From Paenibacillus tianjinensis (GTDB taxonomy: Bacteria; Bacillota; Bacilli; Paenibacillales; Paenibacillaceae), in assembly GCF_017086365.1 (NCBI RefSeq), contig NZ_CP070969.1:2976001-3040000 (forward strand): DNA of 64,000 nt, written 5' to 3'. Positions 46,746 through 56,251 of this stretch are shown piece by piece. The notes under the pieces were generated by a model. That model did no database searches. It saw only the letters and a program-made list of their open reading frames with translations, and had not been told where the DNA came from. Numbering within the stretch: the first letter of the stretch is position 1; each line of letters opens with the position of its first letter. The translations under genes were made by a program, and so were the position numbers.

Positions 46746-47638
46746 CTGCCGGCAAGAGCGGCTGCTTCATTCCGGTACCGCTCTGAATACACATTGGCCC
46801 TATATTTGCCGGGAGAGATGCCTGCTGTCTTCTTGAAGCTGCGGATGAAATTGGCATAATCGCTGAACCCGGAGAGCTCACAGGCTTCCGCAACGGATTT
46901 GCCGGCGGCGAGATGACTTTTGGCGAGTGATACGCGCTGATCAATGATATAGGAACGTATCGTAAGTCCGGTATGCTCACGGAAGAGCCGGCTGATATAT
47001 TTGCTGCTGTAATGAAACTCCTGCTCCAAACGTCCGGAAGTGATGCCTTCTGCCAGATGGCTTTTGATATAGGACATCGTATTACTGACCAGATCAGGCA
47101 TGATATCGTCCGGACTATGCGTCGAGGAGCGGTACAGGGTGTTGATATATACAAGCAGCTGGGTGGCGTAGGCTTCGGCTAGAACATCCTGTCCATATTC
47201 GTCTGAACCTAGGCAGCTAATCAATTGCTCAGCTAATCCGGTATAAAATACCACTTGCTCCTGTGTGAGCCGGGTCAGATTGTTCTGTCCAAAGGCATGG
47301 TTCTCGAAACAGGCGGACAAGCTGGTACGCTGGCTTGAAAGCTTTTCCAGTGCTGTTCTTTTGATATTCAATCCGATCCGTTCATACGTTTGGGTATCCA
47401 GGCAGATACACCGGTGCAGCTCGCCCGGGCTGATAACGATCAAATCTCCAGGCACCAGCTTGTAGCAGGCTTGTTCAAGATACATCAGAGAGTTGCCCCT
47501 GAGGAACAGATAAACTTCATAAGCGTCATGACGGTGATAAGGGAGCGTCGGATCGATCAGCTCTGTAGTGGACGTATTGTGAAAGCAGAGCAGCTCTTCC
47601 TTAATCGGTGTGAAAATGTGGCCGGTATCCTGCAGCAT
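46727..47638 (-). CDS. AraC-family regulator with cupin sensor (paralogue 2)
   Basis: A 303-residue paralogue of the regulator at 43.7 kb: HRHDAYEVYLFLRGNS, KLVPGDLIVISPGELHR and SGFSDYANFIRSFKKTAGIS align closely with it. I chose ATG 47638, with AAAGGA nine bases upstream; upstream in-frame codons cross the probable promoter. It is divergent from the GH30_8 xylanase gene, with a cre-like site between them. It probably controls that xylanase or the unassigned barrel gene. A basic, Ala-rich C-terminal extension (RNEAAALAGRKKRWS) is unlike paralogue 1. Confidence 0.9.
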   Translation of the reverse strand: MLQDTGHIFTPIKEELLCFHNTSTTELIDPTLPYHRHDAYEVYLFLRGNSLMYLEQACYKLVPGDLIVISPGELHRCICLDTQTYERIGLNIKRTALEKLSSQRTSLSACFENHAFGQNNLTRLTQEQVVFYTGLAEQLISCLGSDEYGQDVLAEAYATQLLVYINTLYRSSTHSPDDIMPDLVSNTMSYIKSHLAEGITSGRLEQEFHYSSKYISRLFREHTGLTIRSYIIDQRVSLAKSHLAAGKSVAEACELSGFSDYANFIRSFKKTAGISPGKYRANVYSERYRNEAAALAGRKKRWS

Positions 47639-47747
47639 CGCATCCAATCCTTTTCTATAGATCTTTGGGATAAGTGGCATCCGCGCAATAACAAATCGTT
47701 TTACTGCAAGGATTATAACGTCAACACCTAATATAATACAGTAAAAG

Positions 47748-47761
47748 GAAGCGCTTGCAAG
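47748..47761. promoter_or_regulatory. catabolite-response element (cre) upstream of the GH30_8 xylanase
   Basis: AGGAAGCGCTTGCA matches about 11 of 14 cre positions with an intact AAGCGCTT core. It lies between the divergent AraC and xylanase genes, where CcpA would repress one or both in the presence of glucose. Confidence 0.55.
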
Positions 47762-47874
47762 TACTGCAAGCAGGAAAGACAAGCTATGTGACTAATACAG
47801 CCGCTTCGATCAGACTGGGGGTGGTACAGGATTCATTGATGCAGTGACATATTCAGTGATGAGGAGATGGATAA

Positions 47875-49548
47875 ATGTTAACTGGTGTAAAAAAATCAAT
47901 GTGTACCTTACTGGCAGCTGTAACTGTAATGACGACGGCTGTACTGGCTCCTGCACCTCCCAAAGCTTCGGCTGCAAGTGATGTCACAGTTAATCTGTCG
48001 GCGGAGAAGCAGGTCATACGCGGTTTTGGGGGAATCAATCTTCCGGCCTGGATTGGGGACCTGACACCGGCACAGAGAGAAACTGAGTTCGGCAATGGTG
48101 CGAACCAGCTGGGCTTCTCTGTTCTGCGAATTTATGTAGACGAAGACAAGAATAACTGGTACAGGGAAGTAGATACGGCAAAGGCCGCTATTGCCAAAGG
48201 AGCTACAGTCTTTGCTTCGCCCTGGAACCCTCCAAGTGACATGACGGAAACTTTTACCCGCAACGGAGAGTCAGCCAAACGGCTCCGGTATGACAAGTAT
48301 GCTGCCTATGCGCAGCATCTTAATGATTTTGTTACGTACATGAAGAATAACGGAGTAGACCTCTACGCGATTTCTGTACAGAATGAACCGGATTATGCCC
48401 ATACCTGGACCTGGTGGACACCTGAAGAAATGCTTAAATTCATGAAAGAAAATGCCGGCTCCATCAATTGCCGGGTGATCGCTCCCGAATCCTTCTCCTA
48501 TCTCAAAAATATGTCCGACCCGATTCTGAATGACCCGCAGGCCCTTGACAATATGGATATTCTGGGTACACATACTTACGGTACCTCGTTCAGCAATTTC
48601 CCTTACCCGCTCTTTAAGCAAAAAGGGGCAGGGAAGGAGCTGTGGATGACGGAGGTTTACTATCCCAACAGCAATAACAACTCGGCCAACCTTTGGCCTG
48701 AGGCACTGGAAGTCGCTTACCATATGCATAACGCAATGACCGAAGCGAATTTCCAGGCCTATGTGTGGTGGTACATCCGCCGTCAGTACGGCCCGATGAA
48801 TGAGGACGGCACCATCAGCAAACGAGGGGACAGTATGGCGCAGTTCTCCAAATTTATCCGTCCGGGCTATGTAAGAGTGGATGCAACCAAGAATCCCGAC
48901 ACAAATGTGTACACCTCGGCTTACAAGGGGGACAACAAGGTTGTCATTGTAGCTATTAACAAAGGCACCTCAGCGGTTAATCAGAACTTTGTCCTGCAGA
49001 ACGGGACGGCTTCAAGCGTATCCCCATGGGTCACCGATGCCACCAGAAAGGTGGCTGCAGGAGCAGCAATCAATGTGATCAACAATGCGTTTGCCGCCCA
49101 GCTTCCTGCCCAGAGTGTGACAACCTTTGTAGCAACACTGGGAAGCGGCAGCGGCACCGGAACCACTTATGAAGCCGAAGCAGGAACAACCTTGACTGCT
49201 GCTGTAACGGAAACAACCAACTCGGGCTATAACGGCAGCGGTTACGTCAATTTTAATGCAGCAACGGATGCGGCCATTCAGTGGAACAGCATCTACTGTG
49301 CTACTGCCAGCAGTAAAAATGTAAAATTCCGTTATGCACTGGAGTCAGGCACGAGAAACCTGGATGTCTATGTGAATGGCACCAAGGTTATCAGCAATCT
49401 TGCCTTTACAGCAACCGGTAGCTGGACAGCCTGGGGGGAGAAAACGATTCAGGTTACGATGAATGTTGGAATCAACACGCTCAAAGTGGTCACTACCGGT
49501 ACTGAAGGACCTAATGTGGATAGCATTACAGTTACGCTCAATCAATGA
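47875..49548 (+). CDS. xynC: secreted GH30_8 glucuronoxylanase with CBM6/35-like module
   Basis: A 557-residue enzyme. The signal peptide ends near residue 33 (PPKASAAS). The GH30 barrel plus side beta-domain spans about 35-412, with acid/base Glu171 (SVQNEPDYAH) and nucleophile Glu260 (LWMTEVYYP). The glucuronate-recognising Arg is in WWYIRRQYGPM (about 302-303), the signature of subfamily 8, which cuts xylan relative to methylglucuronate branches. A C-terminal carbohydrate-binding module (from about 422, TTYEAEAGTTL) follows a short Gly/Ser linker. ATG 47875 follows GAGGAGATGG. Its products are the aldouronates handled by the ABC importer and GH67. Confidence 0.95.
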   Translation: MLTGVKKSMCTLLAAVTVMTTAVLAPAPPKASAASDVTVNLSAEKQVIRGFGGINLPAWIGDLTPAQRETEFGNGANQLGFSVLRIYVDEDKNNWYREVDTAKAAIAKGATVFASPWNPPSDMTETFTRNGESAKRLRYDKYAAYAQHLNDFVTYMKNNGVDLYAISVQNEPDYAHTWTWWTPEEMLKFMKENAGSINCRVIAPESFSYLKNMSDPILNDPQALDNMDILGTHTYGTSFSNFPYPLFKQKGAGKELWMTEVYYPNSNNNSANLWPEALEVAYHMHNAMTEANFQAYVWWYIRRQYGPMNEDGTISKRGDSMAQFSKFIRPGYVRVDATKNPDTNVYTSAYKGDNKVVIVAINKGTSAVNQNFVLQNGTASSVSPWVTDATRKVAAGAAINVINNAFAAQLPAQSVTTFVATLGSGSGTGTTYEAEAGTTLTAAVTETTNSGYNGSGYVNFNAATDAAIQWNSIYCATASSKNVKFRYALESGTRNLDVYVNGTKVISNLAFTATGSWTAWGEKTIQVTMNVGINTLKVVTTGTEGPNVDSITVTLNQ

Positions 49549-49583
49549 ACTAGCCCGACAATTGCATATTTCTAATTTCTGAG

Positions 49584-49640
49584 AATCCCGGTTTGCAGAC
49601 CCCGCTTGAATAAGTGCGGTATGCTGACCGGGATTTTTTC
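49584..49640 (+). terminator. terminator after xynC
   Basis: AATCCCGGT and ACCGGGATT pair, with an inner CCGC/GCGG stem, followed by TTTT. Confidence 0.8.
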
Positions 49641-49719
49641 GCGTAATAATTGAAATTCCCTTCCAGGATCATGATGTTCATTTTTATCCTTACACAACTG
49701 GAGAAAGGTAGTAAGCATT

Positions 49720-49836
49720 TTGTGCAAATTTGAAGCATTATAGTGTTATTTTAAAATGTTTCGTGCATTGCTCTCATACAAATTCCATTTTTGAATTGAT
49801 AAGCTATAATCAGGAAAGGCGATGTAAGCGTATACA
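49720..49836 (+). promoter_or_regulatory. xylan-regulon box 3, promoter and cre site of the modular GH30 gene
   Basis: TTGTGCAA (49720), ATTTTAAAAT (49748-49757), TCGTGCAT (49761-49768) and CTCATA (49773-49778) match box 1 with identical spacing of the last three elements (27 of 35 positions). A -10 TATAAT lies at 49805-49810. A near-consensus cre, TGTAAGCGTATACA, at 49823-49836 sits just downstream of the expected start point, a position suited to CcpA roadblock repression. Confidence 0.65.
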
Positions 49837-49862
49837 AAATTTCCTGAGGAGGAACATACATA

Positions 49863-50168
49863 ATGAGGAAAAAGATCTGGAGAAAGACACTTGCGGTTTC
49901 AATGGCCGGCGCGCTGGCGCTGTCCGTTATTGTCCCGGTGCCGTTTTCCAACCCGGTTCAGGCTGCTGCGGCAGAAGCGGCTCCGGCACAGGTAACCGCC
50001 GATTGGTACAAGACCTACCAGACGATGGATGGTGTAGGGGCAGCTTATGCGTATACGGATTCCATCCATATGCTGCAGCTGGCTACAGCTGGTCATCAGG
50101 ATAAGGTCAGACATCTGCTGGATTTGACCTTCAGTGAAAAGGAAGGCACAGGCCATGATATTGGGTGA
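49863..50168 (+). CDS. 5' part of the modular GH30 surface protein (signal peptide and start of catalytic domain), frame-split
   Basis: Encodes 101 residues. A Sec signal peptide is at about 1-38 (LAVSMAGALALSVIVPVPF, cleavage near VQAAAA), followed by TADWYKTYQTMDGVGAAYAY, the first strand of a GH30 barrel. Translation stops at TGA 50166-50168. The very next codons in the -1 frame (VIIGDNGG) continue the barrel, so this is the start of a split gene. ATG 49863 follows GAGGAGGAAC. Adding one base to the GGG at about 50163-50165 would join both parts in one frame. Confidence 0.85.
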   Translation: MRKKIWRKTLAVSMAGALALSVIVPVPFSNPVQAAAAEAAPAQVTADWYKTYQTMDGVGAAYAYTDSIHMLQLATAGHQDKVRHLLDLTFSEKEGTGHDIG

Positions 50169-53100
50169 TTATCGGCGATAACGGCGGTCTAACCACTACA
50201 GGAGCCACTGCGGCCAGTCCGGGATTCAACCCGTTAACAGGGCTGCTGGCAGATGTCAGCAAACCCGGCTTCGATGTTGAAGGCAATGCGATTCCGATGC
50301 GGGGATCAGCAGGACAATACGGGTATAAAATCGAAGCTGAGAACCGTTACTATGACGGCAACACCGACAGTATCTGGCCTGTTGAACCTGAGCATGCTCC
50401 CGGTACGCTGGTACCGGTACAGGATTTCGTCTGGGATTATCCTTCATGGAATCAGCCGATCGGCAATGATGACGGCGGCCCGACCAATCTTCTAAGCGCG
50501 CCGGGGGAAGCTCCGGTTGTTATCAAGAATTCGCCGCGTACCCGCAAAGAGCTGTTCGATGTGGATCAGGTATGGACCATGCGGCAGGCCATGCAATACG
50601 GTGTTAAGCAATTCTATGCCTGTACCTGGACTGTGCCTTACTGGATGAGCCAGTCTTCGACTAATAATCCTAGCAAAATCATCCGTAACGATACGGCTAC
50701 TATAGACGGGAAACCGGTAAAAATCTATTATCAGGCCTATGCCGATTATCTCGTTAATTATATCCGCGGCATGTGGGAGCAATGGGGAATTCCAATCACA
50801 CATATCAACCCCTTTAACGAGGTCGATCTTGCTGGCGGGACCGCTTCCTATGTAACCGAGCTGATTAACGGCTATATAGGCCCGACTCTGAAGAAGTCCA
50901 TGCAGCCGGGCGGAGCCCTTTATGATATCAAGAATCCTGACGGCAAGCTGATAGACTTCATTCCTCAGCTCGCAGCAGTAGACGGCACCAATCTCGGTGC
51001 CTCGCTCAGCAGAGGAGGGGAAGTATTCTCCCAGACGGACCCTGATAATGCACTCGACAAAAATCCGTATCTCGACGTATTTACGACCCACTTGTACGGT
51101 ACGGTCGGCATAGGTACAGATGAAAACAAACTGTATCACACGGGTGACTTTTCCCAGAGCCCGCTGGATTATTCAAGAGACGGGAGCAAGTACCCGGAAT
51201 ATTTGACCAAATATAAACTTTGGCAGGCCGAGTTCATGAATCAGGATACCGCTGACGGGTCGGCCGGTGCCTATACTCAGCGGTACGGCAATCAGAATAT
51301 TAATGACGCTGTACGCTGGTCGAATCTTATGACCAATATGTTCAACAGCAATCCGGGCTTTAACGGCTTTGTCTGGTGGAGCATGTGGGATAGCAACGGT
51401 GCAGACGGCTCTGACCTGATCCGTTTTGTCACTACCAACTCTCAGCAAGAGCCGGGGCGTATCAGTACATTAACGGGTGAATATCGCCTGTTCAAGCGCT
51501 TTTACGGCTACGGGCATTTCTCCCGGTTTATGAATCCCGGCGATGTCCGGTTTGATGTGACGCGTAATCCGGCAGCTGATATCAATGTTACCGGGTTCAA
51601 GAACCCGAATACCAATGATTACTCGATTACGGTTTCCAATGCCAAAAACGATGACAGCATTCAGCCGCTAGAATTCAGCTTGAAGGACTTTCCAGCGGGT
51701 ACCAATAGTGTAACTGTGTTCCGTACTTCCGGAAGCGAAAATATGAAGAAGCTGGCGACGATTCCGGTTACGAACGGCAAGTTCGTTATTAACATCCCAT
51801 CCGCCAGCATTGTTACCATCGTTCCGTCACAAGGGACATTCGCCACATACAGCGGACTAGACGGAGAGCGTGATATTTTCTCTACCCTGGAAGCAGAAAG
51901 CAATGATAACAATGTGCTAGGAGACAGTGCGGGAAATGCGGGACGGGACAATGAAGCCGTAACACTGGCTGATGGCCGGTACCTCGCCTATAAAAACCTG
52001 AATTTTGCCGATGGCTCCGCTAACGGCGGTGTTGTCCGCAGGCATTTGCTGTATCTGACTGCCCAGACGAAATCAGTAGAGGGAGGAAAGCTTGTCGCTT
52101 ATGTTCTTCCGTTAGGCACAGCAGTGAGCAGCGAAGCCGATGTCCTGTCCAAGGGGACACGTGTAGCGGAGATCATAGTACCGGCCAATGATATGTACGG
52201 CAAGTATCAGGATATGGTTGATACGGGTGATCTGAGCGCCTATGGCCATAAGGATCTGTACATTGTTGCCGAACCGAACGGAGCTGACGGTACAATCACC
52301 GTTGACCGCTTCCTGTTCGGAGCAAATGATTCCGACTGGAGCATTGCCGCTAATAATTCGACAGTAGCCATTCCGGGGAACCTTCTGCAGAATGGAGATT
52401 TCGATACAGCTACCGCCTCCAATACAGAGCATTGGTCCACTGGGCGCTACAACAATGGAACCTTTGAACAGGCTGTCACTGGACCGGTGTTAACGGCTGA
52501 TATCATCCAGAGCTATTCGGGCCTGTCCCGTTACCTGAAAAACAATGCCACTTCGAAGGTTGCCGGATCCGGAAAAATAACGGGACGCATCGACGCTGCC
52601 GGGCAGTATGACGGCATGTGGCAGGATGTTACCGGTAAGCTCAGCAAGGGAGAGAGCTATAATTTCAAGGGCTATTTCCTCTCGATGATGAGCCGGCCGG
52701 AGAGCTATGATCTCGCTGCGGAGAATCCCGGTGATGTGGAGGCTGCGCTGGTGTACTATGACCAGAACGGCAATCAGCTGGGCATAACCCCGATTAATGG
52801 CCGGGATATGCCTGAGCCGTATGCAGCCCGTGAGGCTGGTGATCCTGCTTATTGGAACAATGGCAAGTTTAACGGACGCATCCTGGAAGGCGGACCACTT
52901 GCTTTAAGCTCCTTCCAGCCTGTAGACGTTAAGGTCGCAGACTGGCATGAGACGCCAAACCGGCCGTTTACCTACGACGAACCGGCAGGTACTGCCAAGG
53001 TAGTGCTGGCAGTCTATGCAAAGGATGCCAACATCCTGTATGCAGATCAGCTGTCGCTGACTCCAGAACTGGTAGCGTCATACAGTATCTTTATCGACGG

Positions 53101-56100
53101 CATTCAGCCTTCCAATTTCGATCCTGCCAAATATGAATACACCTATACTGTGTCCGGAAATGCCATACCGGAGGTTAAGGCAGTTTCCAGTGATCCTTCA
53201 GAACTTATTAGTATTTCACAGGCAGACAGTGCGCAGGGAACAGCAGTAGTCCGGTTTATAAAAGGTGAAAAGGTTAAGACGTATAAAATTTACTTCAGTA
53301 CAAACGAACTGATTTCATTTGCAGAGGGTCTTCCGGCAGGCTGGGAAATTATGAATCCGGCGGATCCGCAGACTGCCTTAAGCTATAGCACTGAAGGTGC
53401 CACGATTAAGACACTCAAAGGCGATACTGAATATCCGGCCAGCCATAATATGCTGCAGTTTCCGGGTACTGCTGAAGGCAACTGGACGCTGACAGCAAAG
53501 CTGGTTGTGGATATACCGCTGAATGATTCGTCCATGGGTGAGAATTCGCAGGCCGGACTTGGCATCAGCCGGGTTTCAAGCGGCGAGTTCTACCGGATCA
53601 ATGCCAGAAAGGTAAGCACGAATATTAAAGTCAATAATTCGGGCAAAACAGGCAGCACCTCCTTTACCAACAACACCAATCAGACCAATTTGAGCGGGGT
53701 GAATTATTTCCTCCGTATTGTAAAAGAAGGGAATGTGGTTCAAGGGTATTTTTCAACCAATAGCGGCTCCAGCTGGACGGCTATGGGCAGTCCGTCAACC
53801 TATACCCCTGAATTTTTTAAGGATGCAAGAGTACAATTGTACGGAACCAATACCAGTGCCTCTACCGATTTCCAGGTAACCTTCTCCAATGTGAATCTGA
53901 TCAAGACATCAGGGGGGGCCGGCGAGGTCAGTCCGGATCAGCTGGCGGTAGAAGAAGCAGCGGCGCTGATCGGCACCCGAATTACAGTTCCGGATACTGC
54001 CGGTGATGAGGCAGCAGCACTGAAGATTAAAGCGCAGGAATATCTGAATAACCATGCAGAGCTGAAGGCGCTTGGAGTGAACGCTGCTCTTGCCTATCAG
54101 AATGGGGAATTCTCACTGACGCTGTCAAAGGGCAGAGCCAGTGTATTCATCAGTCCGTTAACCATTGCGGCGGGTATGAAAGCCGTAAGGGATTTTGAGG
54201 ATCAGACGCTTCAGGGCTTCCAGCCCAAAGGCAGCGCAGGCGTGACACTTACGCCTGTCAAAGAGGCTAACCATACTCCAGGCGGAGCTTATGCCCTGAA
54301 GGTAACCGGCAGAACAGCCAGCTCCGACGGCCCGTCCGTTCATGTGAAGGATATGATCAAGGCCGGTAATGAATACAATGCATCCGTATGGGTCAAGCTG
54401 ATTGACCCGGCAAGCGCCCAGCTGAAGCTGACCGCACTGGTCAATGCTCCTGTGCCTTATTACATCAGTCTTTCCACCCAAACAGCAAATACTACCGGTG
54501 ATTGGGTCAAACTAGAAGGCACCTACCGTTATCTGCACGATGATGTCACTCTATTTATAGAAAGCCCTAACAGCGCTACGGCATCGTACTACATCGACGA
54601 TTTCAGCTTCAAAGAGGCAGTTCCGCCGGCATGGGGTGAGGGAAGTAAGCTTGAAGCTTCCGATCTTACAAGCACTGGAGTCACTTTGTCGTGGCCGGCA
54701 GCTGCAGATGAAACCGGAGTCACCGGATATCGGATTTACACGGGGGCTGATCCAGAACCGGTTGCTGTGAGCGGGGATCAGCTTACTGTATCAGGGGACG
54801 TATACCGTTATCAGCTTACCGGATTGCTTCCGAATACTTTGTATACCTTCAAGGTTGAAGCAGGGAATGCAGCCGGCAACTGGAGTACGAACGGACCTTC
54901 CGTCACGTTAACGACCTTGCCGACCTCCGATACCACACCGCCGGTATGGCAGGAAGGCAGTAAACTTGAAGTTTCTGGGGTAACAGATACGGGATTGACC
55001 TTAACATGGTCAGCAACAGCAACCGACGAAAACGGAATCTCCGCTTACAGAATTACTAACGGAGTTGACGACAAACCGGTTACAGTTACCGATGCCGTGT
55101 ACACGGAGACTGTATCCGGAGCAGTATACCTTTATCAGGTCAAAGGCTTAACACCGGATACGAAGTATACATTTACAGTAGAGGCCGGGGATACCGGCGG
55201 GAATTGGAGCACCGGCGGACCTTCCGTTTCAGCCGCTACACTGCCTGCTGCGGATACTGCCCCGCCGTCATGGCCGACAGACAGCAAGCTTGAAGCTTCC
55301 GGGATAACCACTTCCGGACTAACACTGACATGGACCAGTGCAGGAGATGATACGTTGGTAACAGGCTACAAGATCTACAGGGGAGCTGAGGAGATCGTAG
55401 CGCTGCCTGGAACGGCGCACCGCTACGAGGTGTCCGGGCTTTCGGCAGGTACCGGATATGTATTCACGGTTCAGGCCGGTGATGCGGCAGGAAACTGGAG
55501 CACTGACGGTCCTCGCCTTACCGTCACCACACTGAGCAACAGCGGCGGGCCATCGGGTCCAGAGCCGACACTAACACCGACACCGACACCGACACCAACA
55601 TCGGCACCGGCATCTACACCGGCACCGACAGCGACACCGAGCGCAACACCTTCGCCAGCATCAACGCCGGCACCTGTACCATCTAGCGGATTTAAAGATA
55701 TTGACGGCAAATATAGCTGGGCTTCAGAGGCTATAGATGCGTTGTATGCGAAGGGCGTCATAAAAGGAACATCCGAGACGGCCTTTAGTCCGGGAAAGAA
55801 CATCACTAGAGCGGACTTTGTAGTACTGCTTGTGCGTGCTCTCGGCCTTGAAGCTGAAGCTGGTTCCAATTTTGCGGATGTCAGTCAAGGCACCTACTAT
55901 TATGAAGTGCTTGGGATCGCCAAGAAGCTGGGGATCATTAATGGAACGGACGGCAATACCTTTAATCCGAAGGGTGAAATCTCCAGGCAGGATATGATGG
56001 TCATTGCAGCCAGGGCAATGAAGACAGCCAATAAATTAACTTCAAGTGGCAGCGCCAGCGACTTAAACAGCTATACAGACGGCACTAAGGTTGCGAAGTA

Positions 56101-56227
56101 TGCCATCGAGAGTGTAGCAGCTCTGGTTAAGGAAGGAATCATTCAAGGAGACGGCAAGTCCATTCATCCAAACGGAACAGCTACGCGAGCGGAAGCGGCT
56201 GTAATTATTTTCCGAATTCAAGAGTAA
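50165..56227 (+). CDS. giant modular GH30 xylanase-like surface enzyme with CBMs, three Fn3 and SLH domains (frame-split 5' end)
   Basis: Encodes 2,020 residues from a GTG that overlaps the previous stop (GTGA). Approximate domain order: GH30 barrel 1-430, acid/base Glu219 (INPFNEVDL), nucleophile Glu356 (LWQAEFMNQ); beta-sandwich 430-555; CBM-like 565-720; CBM4_9-like 745-965; cadherin-like 968-1045; concanavalin-like 1046-1250; CBM22-like 1340-1480; three Fn3 modules 1485-1795; a Pro/Thr linker 1799-1838; three SLH motifs 1840-2020 (TRADFVVLLVRALG, SRQDMMVIAARAM, TRAEAAVIIFRIQ). SLH domains bind pyruvylated wall polymer. The substrate is likely a xylan, from context. Without the upstream signal peptide this product would stay inside, so the frameshift matters. 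Confidence 0.9.
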   Translation: MIIGDNGGLTTTGATAASPGFNPLTGLLADVSKPGFDVEGNAIPMRGSAGQYGYKIEAENRYYDGNTDSIWPVEPEHAPGTLVPVQDFVWDYPSWNQPIGNDDGGPTNLLSAPGEAPVVIKNSPRTRKELFDVDQVWTMRQAMQYGVKQFYACTWTVPYWMSQSSTNNPSKIIRNDTATIDGKPVKIYYQAYADYLVNYIRGMWEQWGIPITHINPFNEVDLAGGTASYVTELINGYIGPTLKKSMQPGGALYDIKNPDGKLIDFIPQLAAVDGTNLGASLSRGGEVFSQTDPDNALDKNPYLDVFTTHLYGTVGIGTDENKLYHTGDFSQSPLDYSRDGSKYPEYLTKYKLWQAEFMNQDTADGSAGAYTQRYGNQNINDAVRWSNLMTNMFNSNPGFNGFVWWSMWDSNGADGSDLIRFVTTNSQQEPGRISTLTGEYRLFKRFYGYGHFSRFMNPGDVRFDVTRNPAADINVTGFKNPNTNDYSITVSNAKNDDSIQPLEFSLKDFPAGTNSVTVFRTSGSENMKKLATIPVTNGKFVINIPSASIVTIVPSQGTFATYSGLDGERDIFSTLEAESNDNNVLGDSAGNAGRDNEAVTLADGRYLAYKNLNFADGSANGGVVRRHLLYLTAQTKSVEGGKLVAYVLPLGTAVSSEADVLSKGTRVAEIIVPANDMYGKYQDMVDTGDLSAYGHKDLYIVAEPNGADGTITVDRFLFGANDSDWSIAANNSTVAIPGNLLQNGDFDTATASNTEHWSTGRYNNGTFEQAVTGPVLTADIIQSYSGLSRYLKNNATSKVAGSGKITGRIDAAGQYDGMWQDVTGKLSKGESYNFKGYFLSMMSRPESYDLAAENPGDVEAALVYYDQNGNQLGITPINGRDMPEPYAAREAGDPAYWNNGKFNGRILEGGPLALSSFQPVDVKVADWHETPNRPFTYDEPAGTAKVVLAVYAKDANILYADQLSLTPELVASYSIFIDGIQPSNFDPAKYEYTYTVSGNAIPEVKAVSSDPSELISISQADSAQGTAVVRFIKGEKVKTYKIYFSTNELISFAEGLPAGWEIMNPADPQTALSYSTEGATIKTLKGDTEYPASHNMLQFPGTAEGNWTLTAKLVVDIPLNDSSMGENSQAGLGISRVSSGEFYRINARKVSTNIKVNNSGKTGSTSFTNNTNQTNLSGVNYFLRIVKEGNVVQGYFSTNSGSSWTAMGSPSTYTPEFFKDARVQLYGTNTSASTDFQVTFSNVNLIKTSGGAGEVSPDQLAVEEAAALIGTRITVPDTAGDEAAALKIKAQEYLNNHAELKALGVNAALAYQNGEFSLTLSKGRASVFISPLTIAAGMKAVRDFEDQTLQGFQPKGSAGVTLTPVKEANHTPGGAYALKVTGRTASSDGPSVHVKDMIKAGNEYNASVWVKLIDPASAQLKLTALVNAPVPYYISLSTQTANTTGDWVKLEGTYRYLHDDVTLFIESPNSATASYYIDDFSFKEAVPPAWGEGSKLEASDLTSTGVTLSWPAAADETGVTGYRIYTGADPEPVAVSGDQLTVSGDVYRYQLTGLLPNTLYTFKVEAGNAAGNWSTNGPSVTLTTLPTSDTTPPVWQEGSKLEVSGVTDTGLTLTWSATATDENGISAYRITNGVDDKPVTVTDAVYTETVSGAVYLYQVKGLTPDTKYTFTVEAGDTGGNWSTGGPSVSAATLPAADTAPPSWPTDSKLEASGITTSGLTLTWTSAGDDTLVTGYKIYRGAEEIVALPGTAHRYEVSGLSAGTGYVFTVQAGDAAGNWSTDGPRLTVTTLSNSGGPSGPEPTLTPTPTPTPTSAPASTPAPTATPSATPSPASTPAPVPSSGFKDIDGKYSWASEAIDALYAKGVIKGTSETAFSPGKNITRADFVVLLVRALGLEAEAGSNFADVSQGTYYYEVLGIAKKLGIINGTDGNTFNPKGEISRQDMMVIAARAMKTANKLTSSGSASDLNSYTDGTKVAKYAIESVAALVKEGIIQGDGKSIHPNGTATRAEAAVIIFRIQE

Positions 56228-56251
56228 GTATTAAATTATAAGTTAAAATAA

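Noticed and set aside
44560..47700. Shared CGCGCAATA in the two AraC-associated gaps as a common operator
   Set aside because: Only nine bases match exactly, without conserved spacing to other elements; this is too weak to claim.
55560..55680. Low-complexity ACCGACACC-type repeats as a DNA-level element
   Set aside because: They encode the Pro/Thr linker before the SLH domains and need no other explanation.
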